Of a stretch of DNA of 64,000 nucleotides, positions 1 to 9,510 are shown one piece after another; position 1 is the first letter of the stretch, and every line of letters begins with the position of its first letter. Source of the DNA: Ferrovum sp. JA12. Lineage in GTDB: Bacteria; Pseudomonadota; Gammaproteobacteria; Burkholderiales; Ferrovaceae. The stretch lies in assembly GCF_001431705.1 (NCBI RefSeq), contig NZ_LJWX01000002.1, positions 248,001 to 312,000 of the forward strand, written 5' to 3'. The notes beneath the pieces were generated by a model. It worked only from the letters and a program-made list of their open reading frames with translations. It searched no databases and was not told the origin of the DNA. A program made the position numbers and the translations under genes.

Positions 1-1245
1 TACCAAGCAGCCGTAAACTCAAATCCTCAGCTCTCTTTAGCTAAACATCAATTAGAAGCCAATCAAGAATTAAAGCCCTTGACCCAATCAGCTTATCTTC
101 CTCATGTTAATGCAGGAGCCGACGCAGGACGTAACCGTTCCTATATCAGTCCTTTAATTCCAGGATCTCTTCCTACACAGGGAGTCTTTCCTACGGACGC
201 CTACAGTGTGACGTTAACGCAAGCGATTTTTAATGGACAAGCGCTAGCTGCCATGGAACAGGCTGATAATATTATTAAGGCCAGTGAACAAAATTATTTA
301 AGTGCTCAGCAAGTATTGGTGCGTCAAATTACCCGTGCCTATTTTGCTATCCTGCAAGCCCAGTCACAAGTGTTAGTGGCCAATGAAGGTGAGCTGTTAT
401 TGCGTAATATTAAAGAACAAGCAGAAGAGAATTTACGCGTAGGGACTGGTGATATTATCTCTGTCAATGAAGCAAAAGCACGTTGGCAAAGCGCTATATC
501 AGATCAAATTAATGCCCGTAATGCGTTGTCTATTGCGTACAGTCAATTACAAAAATTAACCCATCAGGATAACATTCAGGAAGTCTCTGATTTAAATCAT
601 TTTACGGCCTTAGATCCTAGTCCTGATGATATGCAGGCATGGGTAAACCAAGCCCTAACCAATCAACCTCTCATTCACCAAGCTGAGCAGCAGGTCAAGG
701 TGGCGCAAGCGCAGGTAGAAATTAACCGCCGTGCACGTTGGCCGGTAGTGAGTTTAAATGGTATTGGAACGCACATACGTGGTCAGACCTTTCCTGAATT
801 AACCACCAACCAAGCCAGTGCAATTCTGACATTGACGATTCCCCTCATCGATGGCGGACAAATATCAGCTCAGGTGGGACAGGCCCATAGCTTAGAGCGA
901 GTACAGCAAGATCAACTGAATGATGTGAAAGATCAAGTAATATTCAATACCCGTCAGGCGTTTCTAGATTTAAAAAATAGTGTGGCCAGTTATGAGGCGG
1001 CCAAAGCCACTTTAACTTCAGCCAAACTCTCCTTAGAGGGAACCCGGGCGGGTTTTGGAATAGGAACACGTTCCATGATTGATTTGCTGACCACGGCCAC
1101 CGACTATATTCAAGCTGAGAGTCATTATTATGATACTCGTTATCAGCATATAATCTCTCGAGTTGAACTTAAGTTTGCGGTAGGTATTCTAAACGAGCAG
1201 GATATCAATGCAATTAATCAGTTACTTACTGACAAACATTCATAA
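1..1245 (+). CDS. TolC-family outer membrane efflux protein, 5' partial
   Basis: The reading frame is open from base 1, so the start lies upstream; 414 residues are visible. The protein is rich in Gln, Ala and long amphipathic helices and shows the two repeated halves of TolC-like outer membrane factors (for example LTQAIFNGQALAAMEQADN and later LTLTIPLIDGGQISAQVGQA). In this family such proteins form trimeric channel-tunnels that couple inner membrane exporters to the outside. The signal peptide is outside the window. A cytochrome c gene follows after about 40 bp. The partner pump is not visible, so the substrate cannot be named. The family assignment is solid. Confidence 0.88.
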   Translation, partial: YQAAVNSNPQLSLAKHQLEANQELKPLTQSAYLPHVNAGADAGRNRSYISPLIPGSLPTQGVFPTDAYSVTLTQAIFNGQALAAMEQADNIIKASEQNYLSAQQVLVRQITRAYFAILQAQSQVLVANEGELLLRNIKEQAEENLRVGTGDIISVNEAKARWQSAISDQINARNALSIAYSQLQKLTHQDNIQEVSDLNHFTALDPSPDDMQAWVNQALTNQPLIHQAEQQVKVAQAQVEINRRARWPVVSLNGIGTHIRGQTFPELTTNQASAILTLTIPLIDGGQISAQVGQAHSLERVQQDQLNDVKDQVIFNTRQAFLDLKNSVASYEAAKATLTSAKLSLEGTRAGFGIGTRSMIDLLTTATDYIQAESHYYDTRYQHIISRVELKFAVGILNEQDINAINQLLTDKHS

Positions 1246-1287
1246 ATCACTATATCCTATATTGAATATTTCATGAGGAGAACAATA

Positions 1288-1710
1288 ATGAAACGATTAT
1301 TTAGTCAGGGACTGTTCGCCGCATTAGCCCTTTGCGCATTTTCTACATCCTACGCGGCTTCGTCCCCTGAAGTGGAAGCCTTGGTTAAGGAAGGCCATCG
1401 ATTATTTACTACAGAAAAGTTTAATGGCAATGGACGGGTATGTGAAACCTGTCACGTAGCTGGAGGAAAAACCGCAGGGCATTTACCCAACGGTAAACCA
1501 ATGCCAAGCTTGATGAATGCTGCGGCAGTGTTTCCTCGCGTCAGACACGGGCAAGTCACCAGTCTTGAGGATCAAGTTCGTAAATGTGTGGGAGGCGCCA
1601 TTGAGGGAACCCCTCCTGAATACGGCAGTAAAGAGTTGGGTGCACTCAGTGTGTATATTACCTCTTTGTCAGAGGGTAAAGCCATTGAGTTGGGCGGTAC
1701 CCCTCAGTGA
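1288..1710 (+). CDS. Periplasmic class I cytochrome c
   Basis: This is a 140-residue protein with an N-terminal signal peptide (basic MKR, hydrophobic stretch, cleavage near SYAA-S). It has one CETCH haem-binding motif at residues 52-56. A Met in the GKPMPSLM segment near residue 73 could be the distal axial ligand. The start at 1288 is preferred over an in-frame codon at 1273 because an AGGAG Shine-Dalgarno sits just upstream and it leads directly into the signal peptide. It is probably a small periplasmic electron carrier; the redox partner is unknown. Its 3' end overlaps the convergent lyase gene by 7 bp. Confidence 0.85.
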   Translation: MKRLFSQGLFAALALCAFSTSYAASSPEVEALVKEGHRLFTTEKFNGNGRVCETCHVAGGKTAGHLPNGKPMPSLMNAAAVFPRVRHGQVTSLEDQVRKCVGGAIEGTPPEYGSKELGALSVYITSLSEGKAIELGGTPQ

Positions 1711-2624
1711 TTTTGAAGTGGGGCCTTGTGTAGTCGTGTAATGGGTCCCGCCTTGAGCAATTGACTGGGCAGCGTTCTGCCCATCAATTGACTCAAATGC
1801 TGAGCGCTATTCAGTAACATGTTTAAATTCATTCCCGTATCAAAGCCCATTAAATCTAACATATGAACTAACTCTTCGGTGGTGATATTGCCGGTAGCCC
1901 CTGGTGCATAGGGACAGCCTCCGAGGCCTCCTAGGGAGGCGTCAAAGGAGCGAACTCCTGCTTGAATGCCTGAGAGCACATTGGCGAGCCCCATGCCTCG
2001 TGTATTATGAAAATGGAGAGTTAACACACCGGTAAAAATATCCTGTACCCGGTGGCTGAGGGAACTCACCAAACTAGGATAGGCCATTCCCGTGGTATCA
2101 CATAGGCTGATCCCCCACACCTCGCGTTGGGTAAAATATTTGACCCAATTTACCACCAGCTCTTCGGCAATGCTCCCTTCCATGGGACAACCAAAACTTG
2201 TGGATAAAGAGACATTCACACGCTTTCCCTGTTGGTGAGCCAGTTCGATGACTTCACTTAATACCTCAGCGGATTCAGTGCAACTCATGCGTAAGTTAGC
2301 ACGGTTATGACTCTCACTCACGCTCATGACCAGATTGAACAGATCAACCTGGCAGTCTAAAGCCCGCTGCGCCCCTTTTAGATTGGGGATCAGGGCGCTG
2401 TAGATCACCTCTGGGTGACGGGTTATTGCGCTCATTACTTGCTGGGCGTCACTTAACATAGGTATGGCTTTGGGACTGGTGAAGGAGGTTACTTCAATAA
2501 CACGATATCCGCACTCTGAGAGTTCATTAATCAAGGAAACTTTATCCGCTGTGGCAATAAAGCTTTTTTCAGATTGAAAGCCGTCGCGGGTGACTACTTC
2601 GTTAATAGCAATGGTTTCCTTCAT
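1704..2624 (-). CDS. Hydroxymethylglutaryl-CoA lyase family protein
   Basis: A 306-residue HMGL-like TIM-barrel protein. The N-terminal segment EVVTRDGFQSEK corresponds to the family's catalytic Arg-Asp and Gln. LHFHNTRGMGLAN carries the metal-binding His pair, and GLGGCPYAPGATGN is the Cys-containing loop typical of HMG-CoA lyases. Such enzymes cleave 3-hydroxy-3-methylglutaryl-CoA or related hydroxyacyl-CoAs to acetyl-CoA and a keto acid. The gene overlaps the upstream CoA-transferase by 4 bp, so the two are translationally coupled. The transferase probably makes the CoA ester that the lyase cleaves. The exact substrate could be HMG, citramalyl-CoA or another and is not decided by the sequence. 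Confidence 0.85.
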   Translation of the reverse strand: MKETIAINEVVTRDGFQSEKSFIATADKVSLINELSECGYRVIEVTSFTSPKAIPMLSDAQQVMSAITRHPEVIYSALIPNLKGAQRALDCQVDLFNLVMSVSESHNRANLRMSCTESAEVLSEVIELAHQQGKRVNVSLSTSFGCPMEGSIAEELVVNWVKYFTQREVWGISLCDTTGMAYPSLVSSLSHRVQDIFTGVLTLHFHNTRGMGLANVLSGIQAGVRSFDASLGGLGGCPYAPGATGNITTEELVHMLDLMGFDTGMNLNMLLNSAQHLSQLMGRTLPSQLLKAGPITRLHKAPLQNH

Positions 2625-3820
2625 TGAATAATACCCTGGGATCGTAATTGATTGATGTCTTCAATGCTAAGCCCCATCTCCTCCAGTACCTTTTGTGTAT
2701 GTTCACCAAGTGTTGGAGCGCGCTGGCGAATAACTCCTGGAGTTTTTGAGAGTTTAGGGATGACACCTGGAATATCGAGCCGTAAACCTTGGGCGGTGGT
2801 GATGCTTTGAATCATTTCTCTTGCCCGATAGTGTGGGTCTTCGCTGATGTCCTGAATAGTATAAATCTTACCTGCTGGCACAGAGGCCTCCGCCAACAAG
2901 GCTAACACAGTTGCGATGGGGCGCCCTTTTGTCCAGTCACAGATGGCTTGGTCAATGCGCTCAGCTTGGAGACTGCGTCCAGTGTTGTTTTTGAGAGACG
3001 GATCTTGGGCTAAATCATCTCGTCCTATGGCAGCCATGAGACGCTGATAGATACTATCACCATTGCCGGCAATTAAAACATAACCATCTTGACAGGGGTA
3101 AGCGTTACTGGGTGTAATACCAGGCAATGCACTGCCAGCCGGCCCTCGAACAGCGCCAAAAGCACTGTATTCAGGTAGTAAACTCTCGGTACAATTAAAC
3201 ACTGCCTCATATAAGGCCATGTCAATGACCTGTCCCACGCCACCATTTTTGTTACGGGCTAATAAGGCGGCCAATACACCAATGCTGCCATGTAGGGCTG
3301 CTAAGGTGTCGCCAATACTGAGCCCCACCCGAACAGGTACTTCTCCAGGCTGCCCTGTGAGGTGACGCAGCCCTCCCATCGCCTCTCCAATGGCGCCAAA
3401 GCCGGGTAAATCACGATAAGGCCCCGTTTGTCCATAACCTGAAATGCGGAGCATGATGAGGCCAGGGTTACTCGCCGCCAGAATGTCATAGGCCATGCCC
3501 CAGGACTCAAGGGTGCCAGGACGAAAGTTTTCAATGAGGATATCTGCTTCTTTAATTAGGGCACGGGCTAACTCTTGCCCCTGCGGTTGGCGTAAGTCAA
3601 TGGCAACGCTCTGTTTATTGCGCGATTGTACCTCCCACCATACAGAGGTGCCCTCATGAAGCATTCGCCACTGACGAAGTGGGTCACCGCCTTGAGGGGG
3701 TTCGATTTTAATTACTTCAGCGCCAAGATCGCCTAAGGTTTTGGCACTAAAGGGGCCAGCGATGAGTTGTCCCATTTCGACCACTCGAATCCCTGATAAG
3801 GGTCCTGTATTTTCTACCAT
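2621..3820 (-). CDS. CaiB/BaiF-family (class III) CoA-transferase
   Basis: A 399-residue protein with the full class III CoA-transferase layout: N-terminal GIRVVEMGQLIAGPFSAKTLGDLGAEVIKIE, then the Asp-containing DILIENFRPGTLESWGM segment and the Gly-rich SGYGQTGPYRDLPGFG loop. The family moves CoA between carboxylates, often from succinyl-CoA. It is the first gene of a two-gene operon with the HMGL-like lyase. The divergent MFS transporter at 3941 may import the acid that is activated; that link is inference from position. Confidence 0.88.
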   Translation of the reverse strand: MVENTGPLSGIRVVEMGQLIAGPFSAKTLGDLGAEVIKIEPPQGGDPLRQWRMLHEGTSVWWEVQSRNKQSVAIDLRQPQGQELARALIKEADILIENFRPGTLESWGMAYDILAASNPGLIMLRISGYGQTGPYRDLPGFGAIGEAMGGLRHLTGQPGEVPVRVGLSIGDTLAALHGSIGVLAALLARNKNGGVGQVIDMALYEAVFNCTESLLPEYSAFGAVRGPAGSALPGITPSNAYPCQDGYVLIAGNGDSIYQRLMAAIGRDDLAQDPSLKNNTGRSLQAERIDQAICDWTKGRPIATVLALLAEASVPAGKIYTIQDISEDPHYRAREMIQSITTAQGLRLDIPGVIPKLSKTPGVIRQRAPTLGEHTQKVLEEMGLSIEDINQLRSQGIIQ

Positions 3821-3940
3821 AACTGATGACTTAAGGATGGAATGGTTATTTATTTGAGATAATGCTAACCTAAAAAAGGATGTTAGGAAAAACTTTTAAT
3901 ACATTGATTAAGTATATTGGTTTAAGGGAGAGATAAGTAG

Positions 3941-5254
3941 ATGGGGCAGGGGAATTGGCGTGAGGGGTTAACAAGGAAGCATTGGCAAATATTGCTAGGC
4001 AGCTTTTTAGGCTGGGTATTTGATGGTTACGAAGCCTTCGCTTTAATCGTAGTCATTCCATTTTTACTTAAATCATTATTACCTGCAGCACTTCTGCCCG
4101 CGGGACCCTTGTATGCTGGATCGGTGATTGGCATTACTCTACTGGGTTGGGGGATAGGTGGACTCGTGGGGGGTATCCTTGCCGATTACGTGGGACGCCG
4201 GCAAGTCATGCTCTGGTCGGTTTTTTTATATGCCTTATTCTCAGGGTTGACTGCTTTTGTTCATAACTTTTATCAACTGGATGCGCTACGTTTGTTAACG
4301 GGTCTTGCCATGGGCAGTGAATGGGCCACGGGTGTTTCACTGGTAGCAGAAACTTGGCCCAACCGCGCGAGGCCCATTGGTGCGGGATTTTTACAATCAG
4401 GTTTTGGTTGGGGAACACTCTTGGCGGCGGCGGTTTGGTATGTTCTATCCATTACTCAACCCTTGGCAGCGGAGAGCTGGCGGTTAATGTTTGTGTTGGG
4501 GGCTATTCCTGCTGTATTTGTTCTGTATTTAAGACGTAACCTCGATGAGTCGCAAAAATGGAAAGAGGCTATCTTGGCTAAACGTTGGGGGGCCACCGGA
4601 GGCGTTGCTAGTAGCCAAAACAAAAGACCCTTTACGCTTTTTCAGCTGTTTCGTGAAAAGGAAGCTTTACGGAGAACTATCATTACTTTTCTGCTGTCCT
4701 TAGCGACCACCACGGGTTGGTGGGCCGTATCCAGTTTATTACCGCGTTATACCGTGTTTTTAGCGAAGACGGCGGGCATGGGTCAACTTGCCCAATGGGG
4801 GGCCCTGTCGGGTTTGTTGTATACCCTTGGCGCTGTGGTAGCCTATCTCTTAGCAGGCTTTGTTATCGATGGCATAGGTCGCCGCCGTTTTTTATTTGGT
4901 ACTTATCTGGGTTGCTTGGTGATTACCTGGGTGAGCTATGGGGTAGTACGTAACCCCTACTATTTACTTTGGCTGACGCCTATAAATGGCTTTTTCACTT
5001 TAGGGTGCGCGTATGTGTGGATGGCCATTTATCCCCCTGAGTTGTTTGCCACCAGTGTTAGGGCCACCGCTGCCAGTGTAATTTTTAATGGTGCTCGAAT
5101 TATTGCTTGGGTATTCCCGGTGATTGCAGGCAGTCTCATACAAAGCTTTGGTAGCCTCTCTATAGCAGCCTTAACGATTAGTACGATTTATCTACTGGGT
5201 TTATTTTTACCTTGGTTGTTGCCGGAGACTACCCATCAAGAGTTGCCGGAATAA
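3941..5254 (+). CDS. MFS transporter, metabolite/carboxylate:H+ symporter type
   Basis: A 437-residue, 12-helix MFS protein. The loop 2-3 motif is visible as GGILADYVGRRQVM and its repeat in the second half as FVIDGIGRRRFLFG. A conserved Asp lies in the first helix (GWVFDGYEAF), as in the SHS/AAHS groups that import organic acids. The start ATG at 3941 lies downstream of a purine-rich AAGGGAGAG. It is divergent from the CaiB/HMGL operon with 120 bp between them, so shared control and uptake of that pathway's substrate are plausible. No substrate-defining residue was identified. Confidence 0.82.
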   Translation: MGQGNWREGLTRKHWQILLGSFLGWVFDGYEAFALIVVIPFLLKSLLPAALLPAGPLYAGSVIGITLLGWGIGGLVGGILADYVGRRQVMLWSVFLYALFSGLTAFVHNFYQLDALRLLTGLAMGSEWATGVSLVAETWPNRARPIGAGFLQSGFGWGTLLAAAVWYVLSITQPLAAESWRLMFVLGAIPAVFVLYLRRNLDESQKWKEAILAKRWGATGGVASSQNKRPFTLFQLFREKEALRRTIITFLLSLATTTGWWAVSSLLPRYTVFLAKTAGMGQLAQWGALSGLLYTLGAVVAYLLAGFVIDGIGRRRFLFGTYLGCLVITWVSYGVVRNPYYLLWLTPINGFFTLGCAYVWMAIYPPELFATSVRATAASVIFNGARIIAWVFPVIAGSLIQSFGSLSIAALTISTIYLLGLFLPWLLPETTHQELPE

Positions 5255-5325
5255 AAGTGTGTTCACTCAGAGTATAGTGCTCTAAAACAGTAGATCGCGT
5301 TTAACGCAATTTACTCGTGGGGGCT

Positions 5326-6058
5326 TTAGTCGGGGGTAGCACTAACTTTATGGATAGCAAGATCTGCACCCATGTATTCTTGTTCTGGATCAAGTCGAAT
5401 GCCTACGCTCTTCTTAAGCCAACCAATGGCTAAAATCCAAGCCCCTAGAGCAAGAAAGGGAATGTTCGAGGGAGGATGAGTGCTCTTCAGTCCCTCTTTA
5501 GTATAGCGACCATGTCGTGCTCCCAGCAGTAACACAGCGGGGAGGGCAATCCAGCCCCCTAGGGCATGAACCACTACGGAGCCTGCGAAATCATGAAACG
5601 GTTGACTAAAGGGGTGGGTTAACCAATCTTGAAGGCCGAATCATTATTCCAGGTAATTCCTTCGAAAAAAGGATAGATAAACCCCACTATCACAAAGGTG
5701 GCTATTAACTGTGAACCAAATTTAGCGCACTCAGCGATACCCCCCGAGATAATAGCGGGGACTGCGGCGGCGAAAGTGAGCAAGAAAAAAACTTTTCTAA
5801 CTGGTAACCGCTTTTAGCGCTTAGTGCTGGGGCTGAGGAGAAAAAATCTACGCTATAGGCTAAGCTGTAGCCGATAAAAAAGTAGGCAATGGTGGAAATA
5901 CAAAAATCCATGAGAATTTTTACTAAAGCATTATCTTAGTTTTTACGTTTGACGGTACCCAGCTCAAGAAACGCAAAGCCGGCATGCATGACGAAAACTA
6001 ACATTGCTCCTAACAAGATAAATAGTGCCTCATCACTGTTTTGTAACGTTTCCATCAT
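5326..6058 (-). pseudogene. amt: Decayed ammonium transporter (amt) pseudogene
   Basis: The reverse strand from ATG at 6058 reads as an Amt N-terminus (METLQNSDEALFILLGAML, then HAGFAFLELGTVKRKN). An in-frame TAA at 5936-5938 replaces what is probably a Gln codon. After the stop it resumes (DNALVKILMDFCISTIAYFF), shifts frame after about position 5790, and shifts again near 5640 within the GITWNND segment. It ends with VVHALGGWIALPAVLLLGARHG joined directly to the family's C-terminal EYMGADLAIHK. Much of the middle of the protein is deleted. It cannot encode a working transporter. Confidence 0.85.
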
Positions 6059-6218
6059 TTATTCTTTTGAAAATATCATTCCCATAATAATGCATTGGTT
6101 TATCTGTATTAATAAAAAATAAAGTTAAATAATAAACAGATACTTACAATATTAAATTAATGTTTTTTATAGAATGGTTACGTGAGGAGCAACGGGGGAA
6201 TACACTATTTTAGTTCTT

Positions 6219-6761
6219 TCAAGCATTAAAATGAGGCATTTTTTCAAGGAATACTTCACTGACCAATAAGCCTTCATGTCCCACTTGAAACCAAGAGCGT
6301 CTTGCCCAGTATTGAGGTTGTTGTGCGCCAGGGATACGTTGATAAAGGGGGTGACTGACTCGGATGTGTTTAACAGCAATGAGTCCACGTTTCATCTGTT
6401 GCTGCTGAAAAAGCCATTGCCCTAAAGGTTGATTGCCCAGTTTGGCTAAGCTTTTAAAGCGTGATAATTCTTTGGTGAGTGGTATCATACTATGCGCAAA
6501 AACCAAGGGCTTCTGTCCCTGGCAGAGTAATACTTCGCGAATTCGACAGGGCTGCCTTGGATGCGTTAGCCATGTTTTCTCATCGACCAAGGGGGTTGAG
6601 AGTTCATCGCGAATCACCTGAATGACAATAGGGCCAAAACTCAAGCGCAGACGTTGAGTGAGTGAGTCTGGATAGAACAGCCATTGTTTTAACTGTGGCG
6701 AGGCCGCTATGGCACGAGGATTGGATTGCCAATGGCGGTCATTGAAAAGATGTCTGTGCAT
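6219..6761 (-). CDS. ubiC: Chorismate--pyruvate lyase UbiC
   Basis: A 180-residue protein with the UbiC pattern: REVLLC at 75-80, PLVFAHSMIP at about 85-94, LGNQPLGQWLF, and the final RRSWF and LLVSEVFLEKMP. R75 and E169 match the family's active-site Arg and Glu. The enzyme removes pyruvate from chorismate to give 4-hydroxybenzoate, the first committed step of ubiquinone synthesis, in the cytoplasm. No ubiA follows. It stands alone between the dead amt gene and a divergent quinone oxidoreductase. Confidence 0.88.
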   Translation of the reverse strand: MHRHLFNDRHWQSNPRAIAASPQLKQWLFYPDSLTQRLRLSFGPIVIQVIRDELSTPLVDEKTWLTHPRQPCRIREVLLCQGQKPLVFAHSMIPLTKELSRFKSLAKLGNQPLGQWLFQQQQMKRGLIAVKHIRVSHPLYQRIPGAQQPQYWARRSWFQVGHEGLLVSEVFLEKMPHFNA

Positions 6762-6826
6762 ATTCTCATTATCCCACAGACAGTGTTATTCTCTATAAGA
6801 TTAAGGCAAATTATTAAGGATTAATC

Positions 6827-7828
6827 ATGTCAACTCTTCCTGCAACCATGCGCTTTGTCGGTCAACGTGAGACAGGTGGCCCTGAGGTTCTTCAAATAGA
6901 AGAGGGGGCTCTGCCTTCTGCGGGGCCAGGAGAGGTGTTAATTCGGGTGATGGCGGCGGGGGTTAATCGTCCTGATTGTTTTCAGCGCGCAGGGTTTTAT
7001 CCTCCACCGCCGGGCGCTTCACCGATTATTGGCTTGGAGGTGGCTGGAACCATCGCCGCCGTGGGGAAGGAGGTAACAGATTGGCAAGTGGGGCATTCCT
7101 GTTGTGCGCTCGTGACAGGGGGTGGCTATGCTGAGTATTGCGTGGCTCCCCAGGAGACCCTATTGCCTATCCCTGAAGGCATGGGCTTTACTGAGGCGGC
7201 AACCTTACCGGAGACCTTTTTTACTGTATGGAGTAATGTTTTTCAAAGAGGACAATTGAGCAATCAGGAAACTTTTTTAGTGCAAGGGGGCAGTAGTGGT
7301 ATAGGGAGCACGGCTATTCAGCTCGTTAGTGCTCTTGGGCACCGAGTCTTTGCTACGGCTGGCAGTCCGGAAAAATGTGCCTTTTGTGAAACGTTAGGGG
7401 CAGAGAGGGCAGTTAATTATCGGCAAGAGGATTTTGTGGCGGTGATTAAATCCTTAACTGATCAACGGGGCGTGGATGTGATTTTAGATATGGTGGTGGG
7501 GGACTATTTACCGCGAGAATTAAAGCTCCTTAAGGATGGAGGCCGCCTTGTGATCATTGCTTTTTTAGGGGGCTCTAAAGTTCAGGTGGATTTTGCTGAG
7601 GTAATGAGGCGTCGTTTGACGATTACTGGCTCTACTTTAAGGGCAAGGGAATTAGAATTCAAGAAAAGAGTACGCGATGAGTTACTTAATCATGCCTGGC
7701 CTCTGTTGTCTCAAGGGAGAATCAATACTCATATCTATCAACAGTTTACCTTGGATAATGCAGCTAAAGCCCATGCCGTGATGGAATCTGGTAGGCACAT
7801 GGGTAAACTAGTCTTAACCGTGGCGTAG
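6827..7828 (+). CDS. NAD(P)H quinone oxidoreductase, zinc-independent MDR (PIG3-like)
   Basis: A 333-residue medium-chain dehydrogenase/reductase. The N-terminal GroES-like fold contains AAGVNRPDCFQRAGFYPPPPG, the signature of the PIG3/QorA branch, and there are no zinc-ligand Cys clusters. The nucleotide-binding loop VQGGSSGIGSTAIQL is near residues 160-175. Family members reduce quinones or enals with NADPH. TerC follows after 5 bp, so it probably heads the downstream run of redox/light genes. Confidence 0.88.
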   Translation: MSTLPATMRFVGQRETGGPEVLQIEEGALPSAGPGEVLIRVMAAGVNRPDCFQRAGFYPPPPGASPIIGLEVAGTIAAVGKEVTDWQVGHSCCALVTGGGYAEYCVAPQETLLPIPEGMGFTEAATLPETFFTVWSNVFQRGQLSNQETFLVQGGSSGIGSTAIQLVSALGHRVFATAGSPEKCAFCETLGAERAVNYRQEDFVAVIKSLTDQRGVDVILDMVVGDYLPRELKLLKDGGRLVIIAFLGGSKVQVDFAEVMRRRLTITGSTLRARELEFKKRVRDELLNHAWPLLSQGRINTHIYQQFTLDNAAKAHAVMESGRHMGKLVLTVA

Positions 7829-7833
7829 ATATT

Positions 7834-8526
7834 ATGTGGACACAATTGCAACAGATTTCTTTTTGGCTCAGTATTCCGCAAATCATCGGTATTGATTTGG
7901 TGCTAAGTGGTGATAATGCGGTGGTCATCGCTTTGGCTGCGCGGGCTTTAACTGGCCGTGACAGACGAATGGCGCTATTTATTGGCGGAGTAACGGCAAT
8001 TATTTTTAGAATGTTCTTAACCGTTATCGCCTCGGGTCTTCTGTCTTTTCCTTATTTGATGAGCATCGGGGGTGCTTTACTCTTTTGGGTGGCACTACGT
8101 CTTGTTAAGGGGCGCCATGAGGAGCACGCTGATGGGGATATTCCGGCCACGAATCAACTGTTTCAGGCCATCAGAGCCATTATTATTGCCGATGTAGTGA
8201 TGAGTTTAGACAATGTGCTCAGTGTTGCAGCCATTGCCCGTGGCAATCCACTTCTTTTGCTATGTGGTTTAATGATATCTATTCCTCTTATTTTGCTTGG
8301 CAGTACATTTTTAATGCATCTGATGAAACGCTTTAAATCTCTGATAGTCCTAGCTGGGGCATTGTTAGGATATGTGAGTGTGGATATGGTGTTATCTGAT
8401 TTTGCTTGGCGCGGCATTATGGCGCAACTGCCTATGGCCAACCATACTTGGTTGGCCCTTCTTGGGGCGCTGCTTGTTTTTATACTCAGTCGACCTGTGT
8501 TTAAAAAAAATCATAATACTCCATGA
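7834..8526 (+). CDS. TerC-family integral membrane protein
   Basis: A 230-residue polytopic protein with the TerC signature LVLSGDNAVVIALAARAL near residues 22-40 and a second acidic motif, IADVVMSLDNVLSVAAIA, near 115-135. Paired Asp/Asn residues in two helices suit metal-ion binding or export, the role shown for Alx/YkoY-type manganese exporters in the same family. The gene overlaps the next by 4 bp. No yybP-ykoY riboswitch is visible upstream; the gene before it lies only 5 bp away. Confidence 0.85.
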   Translation: MWTQLQQISFWLSIPQIIGIDLVLSGDNAVVIALAARALTGRDRRMALFIGGVTAIIFRMFLTVIASGLLSFPYLMSIGGALLFWVALRLVKGRHEEHADGDIPATNQLFQAIRAIIIADVVMSLDNVLSVAAIARGNPLLLLCGLMISIPLILLGSTFLMHLMKRFKSLIVLAGALLGYVSVDMVLSDFAWRGIMAQLPMANHTWLALLGALLVFILSRPVFKKNHNTP

Positions 8527-9506
8527 GTGAGCAAAAAGTTGGCATTATCGGAGCAGGGTTAGCGGGTCTTTGCGCTGCATATTATTTACAAAAAGCGGGC
8601 GTTTTAGTAACTGTTTTTGAAAAAAATTCTTTTATCGGCGGCAGGTTAGGGTCTATTTCTAATGTAGATGATGAGGAAGATATAGGGGCCCAATACTTTA
8701 CTCTTCGCTCACCCCTCATGCTCGATCTTTTGCCTCAATGGCAAGAGATGGGGTTAGTGAAAGCCTGGTCACCCCGAATACACGTTATTCATGATAGTCA
8801 TTCTATCGAGAAAGATCATCGTTCTGTGGAACGTTGGGTAGGGACCCCATCCATGGTGGCCTTGGCCAACTATTTTGCTCCATCAACGGATATCCGCTGT
8901 GATCATGAGGTTCAGAGTATTGCGCTCACAAAAAGCGGGGAGTGGCAGCTTAAGGTGCGTCACCATGGAAGTCTTACCGGCTTTTCCGCGCTGTTATTTT
9001 CGCTGCCTGCGCCTTTGATAGGCTCCCTCTTGCAAGGGGTTCAGCCCCACTGGCAACAGTCACTTGAAGGGATCAATTTTTTACCCACCCTTGGTGCACG
9101 GGTGAGTTTTTCTCGGGAACCAGACCTTGATGCAGCTTTTATTAATCATGGAATGGCCAGGTGGCTTGCTAACAACAGCTCAAAACCAGGGCGCAGGCAA
9201 GGCTTAAGGTGGACTCTTCATCTTGATCACCAATGGAGCGCTCAGCACGCTCATCTCTCCACCAGTGAGGCCATAGAGCTCATTCAACGCAATTGGCAGT
9301 TAGAGCATTTACCTGGCACCCTTGAATCGGTCAGCCCTTTTTTTTGGCCACAGGCCATTGCGTTAAACCCTCCTCTTGATTTCGCTCCCTGGGATAGTGA
9401 GCTTAAGTTAGGAGCTCTGGGTGATTGGCACCTTGGGGGGCGTGTGGAGGGAGCCCTGTTATCGGGTTATGAGTTAAGTCGAGCTGTTATAAAGAGTTGT
9501 AGGTAA
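8523..9506 (+). CDS. FAD/NAD(P)-dependent oxidoreductase, renalase/amine-oxidase-like
   Basis: A 327-residue protein with an N-terminal Rossmann FAD motif (GIIGAGLAGLCAAYYLQKAG) followed by the FEKNSFIGGRLGS segment typical of amine oxidases and renalase-like proteins. The C-terminal GDWHLGGRVEGALLSGYELS matches the conserved FAD-contacting end of that group. It overlaps terC by an ATGA and ends 4 bp before the photolyase gene. Genes of this type often sit beside photolyases, but the substrate is not known. Confidence 0.82.
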   Translation: MSEQKVGIIGAGLAGLCAAYYLQKAGVLVTVFEKNSFIGGRLGSISNVDDEEDIGAQYFTLRSPLMLDLLPQWQEMGLVKAWSPRIHVIHDSHSIEKDHRSVERWVGTPSMVALANYFAPSTDIRCDHEVQSIALTKSGEWQLKVRHHGSLTGFSALLFSLPAPLIGSLLQGVQPHWQQSLEGINFLPTLGARVSFSREPDLDAAFINHGMARWLANNSSKPGRRQGLRWTLHLDHQWSAQHAHLSTSEAIELIQRNWQLEHLPGTLESVSPFFWPQAIALNPPLDFAPWDSELKLGALGDWHLGGRVEGALLSGYELSRAVIKSCR

Positions 9507-9510
9507 AGCC

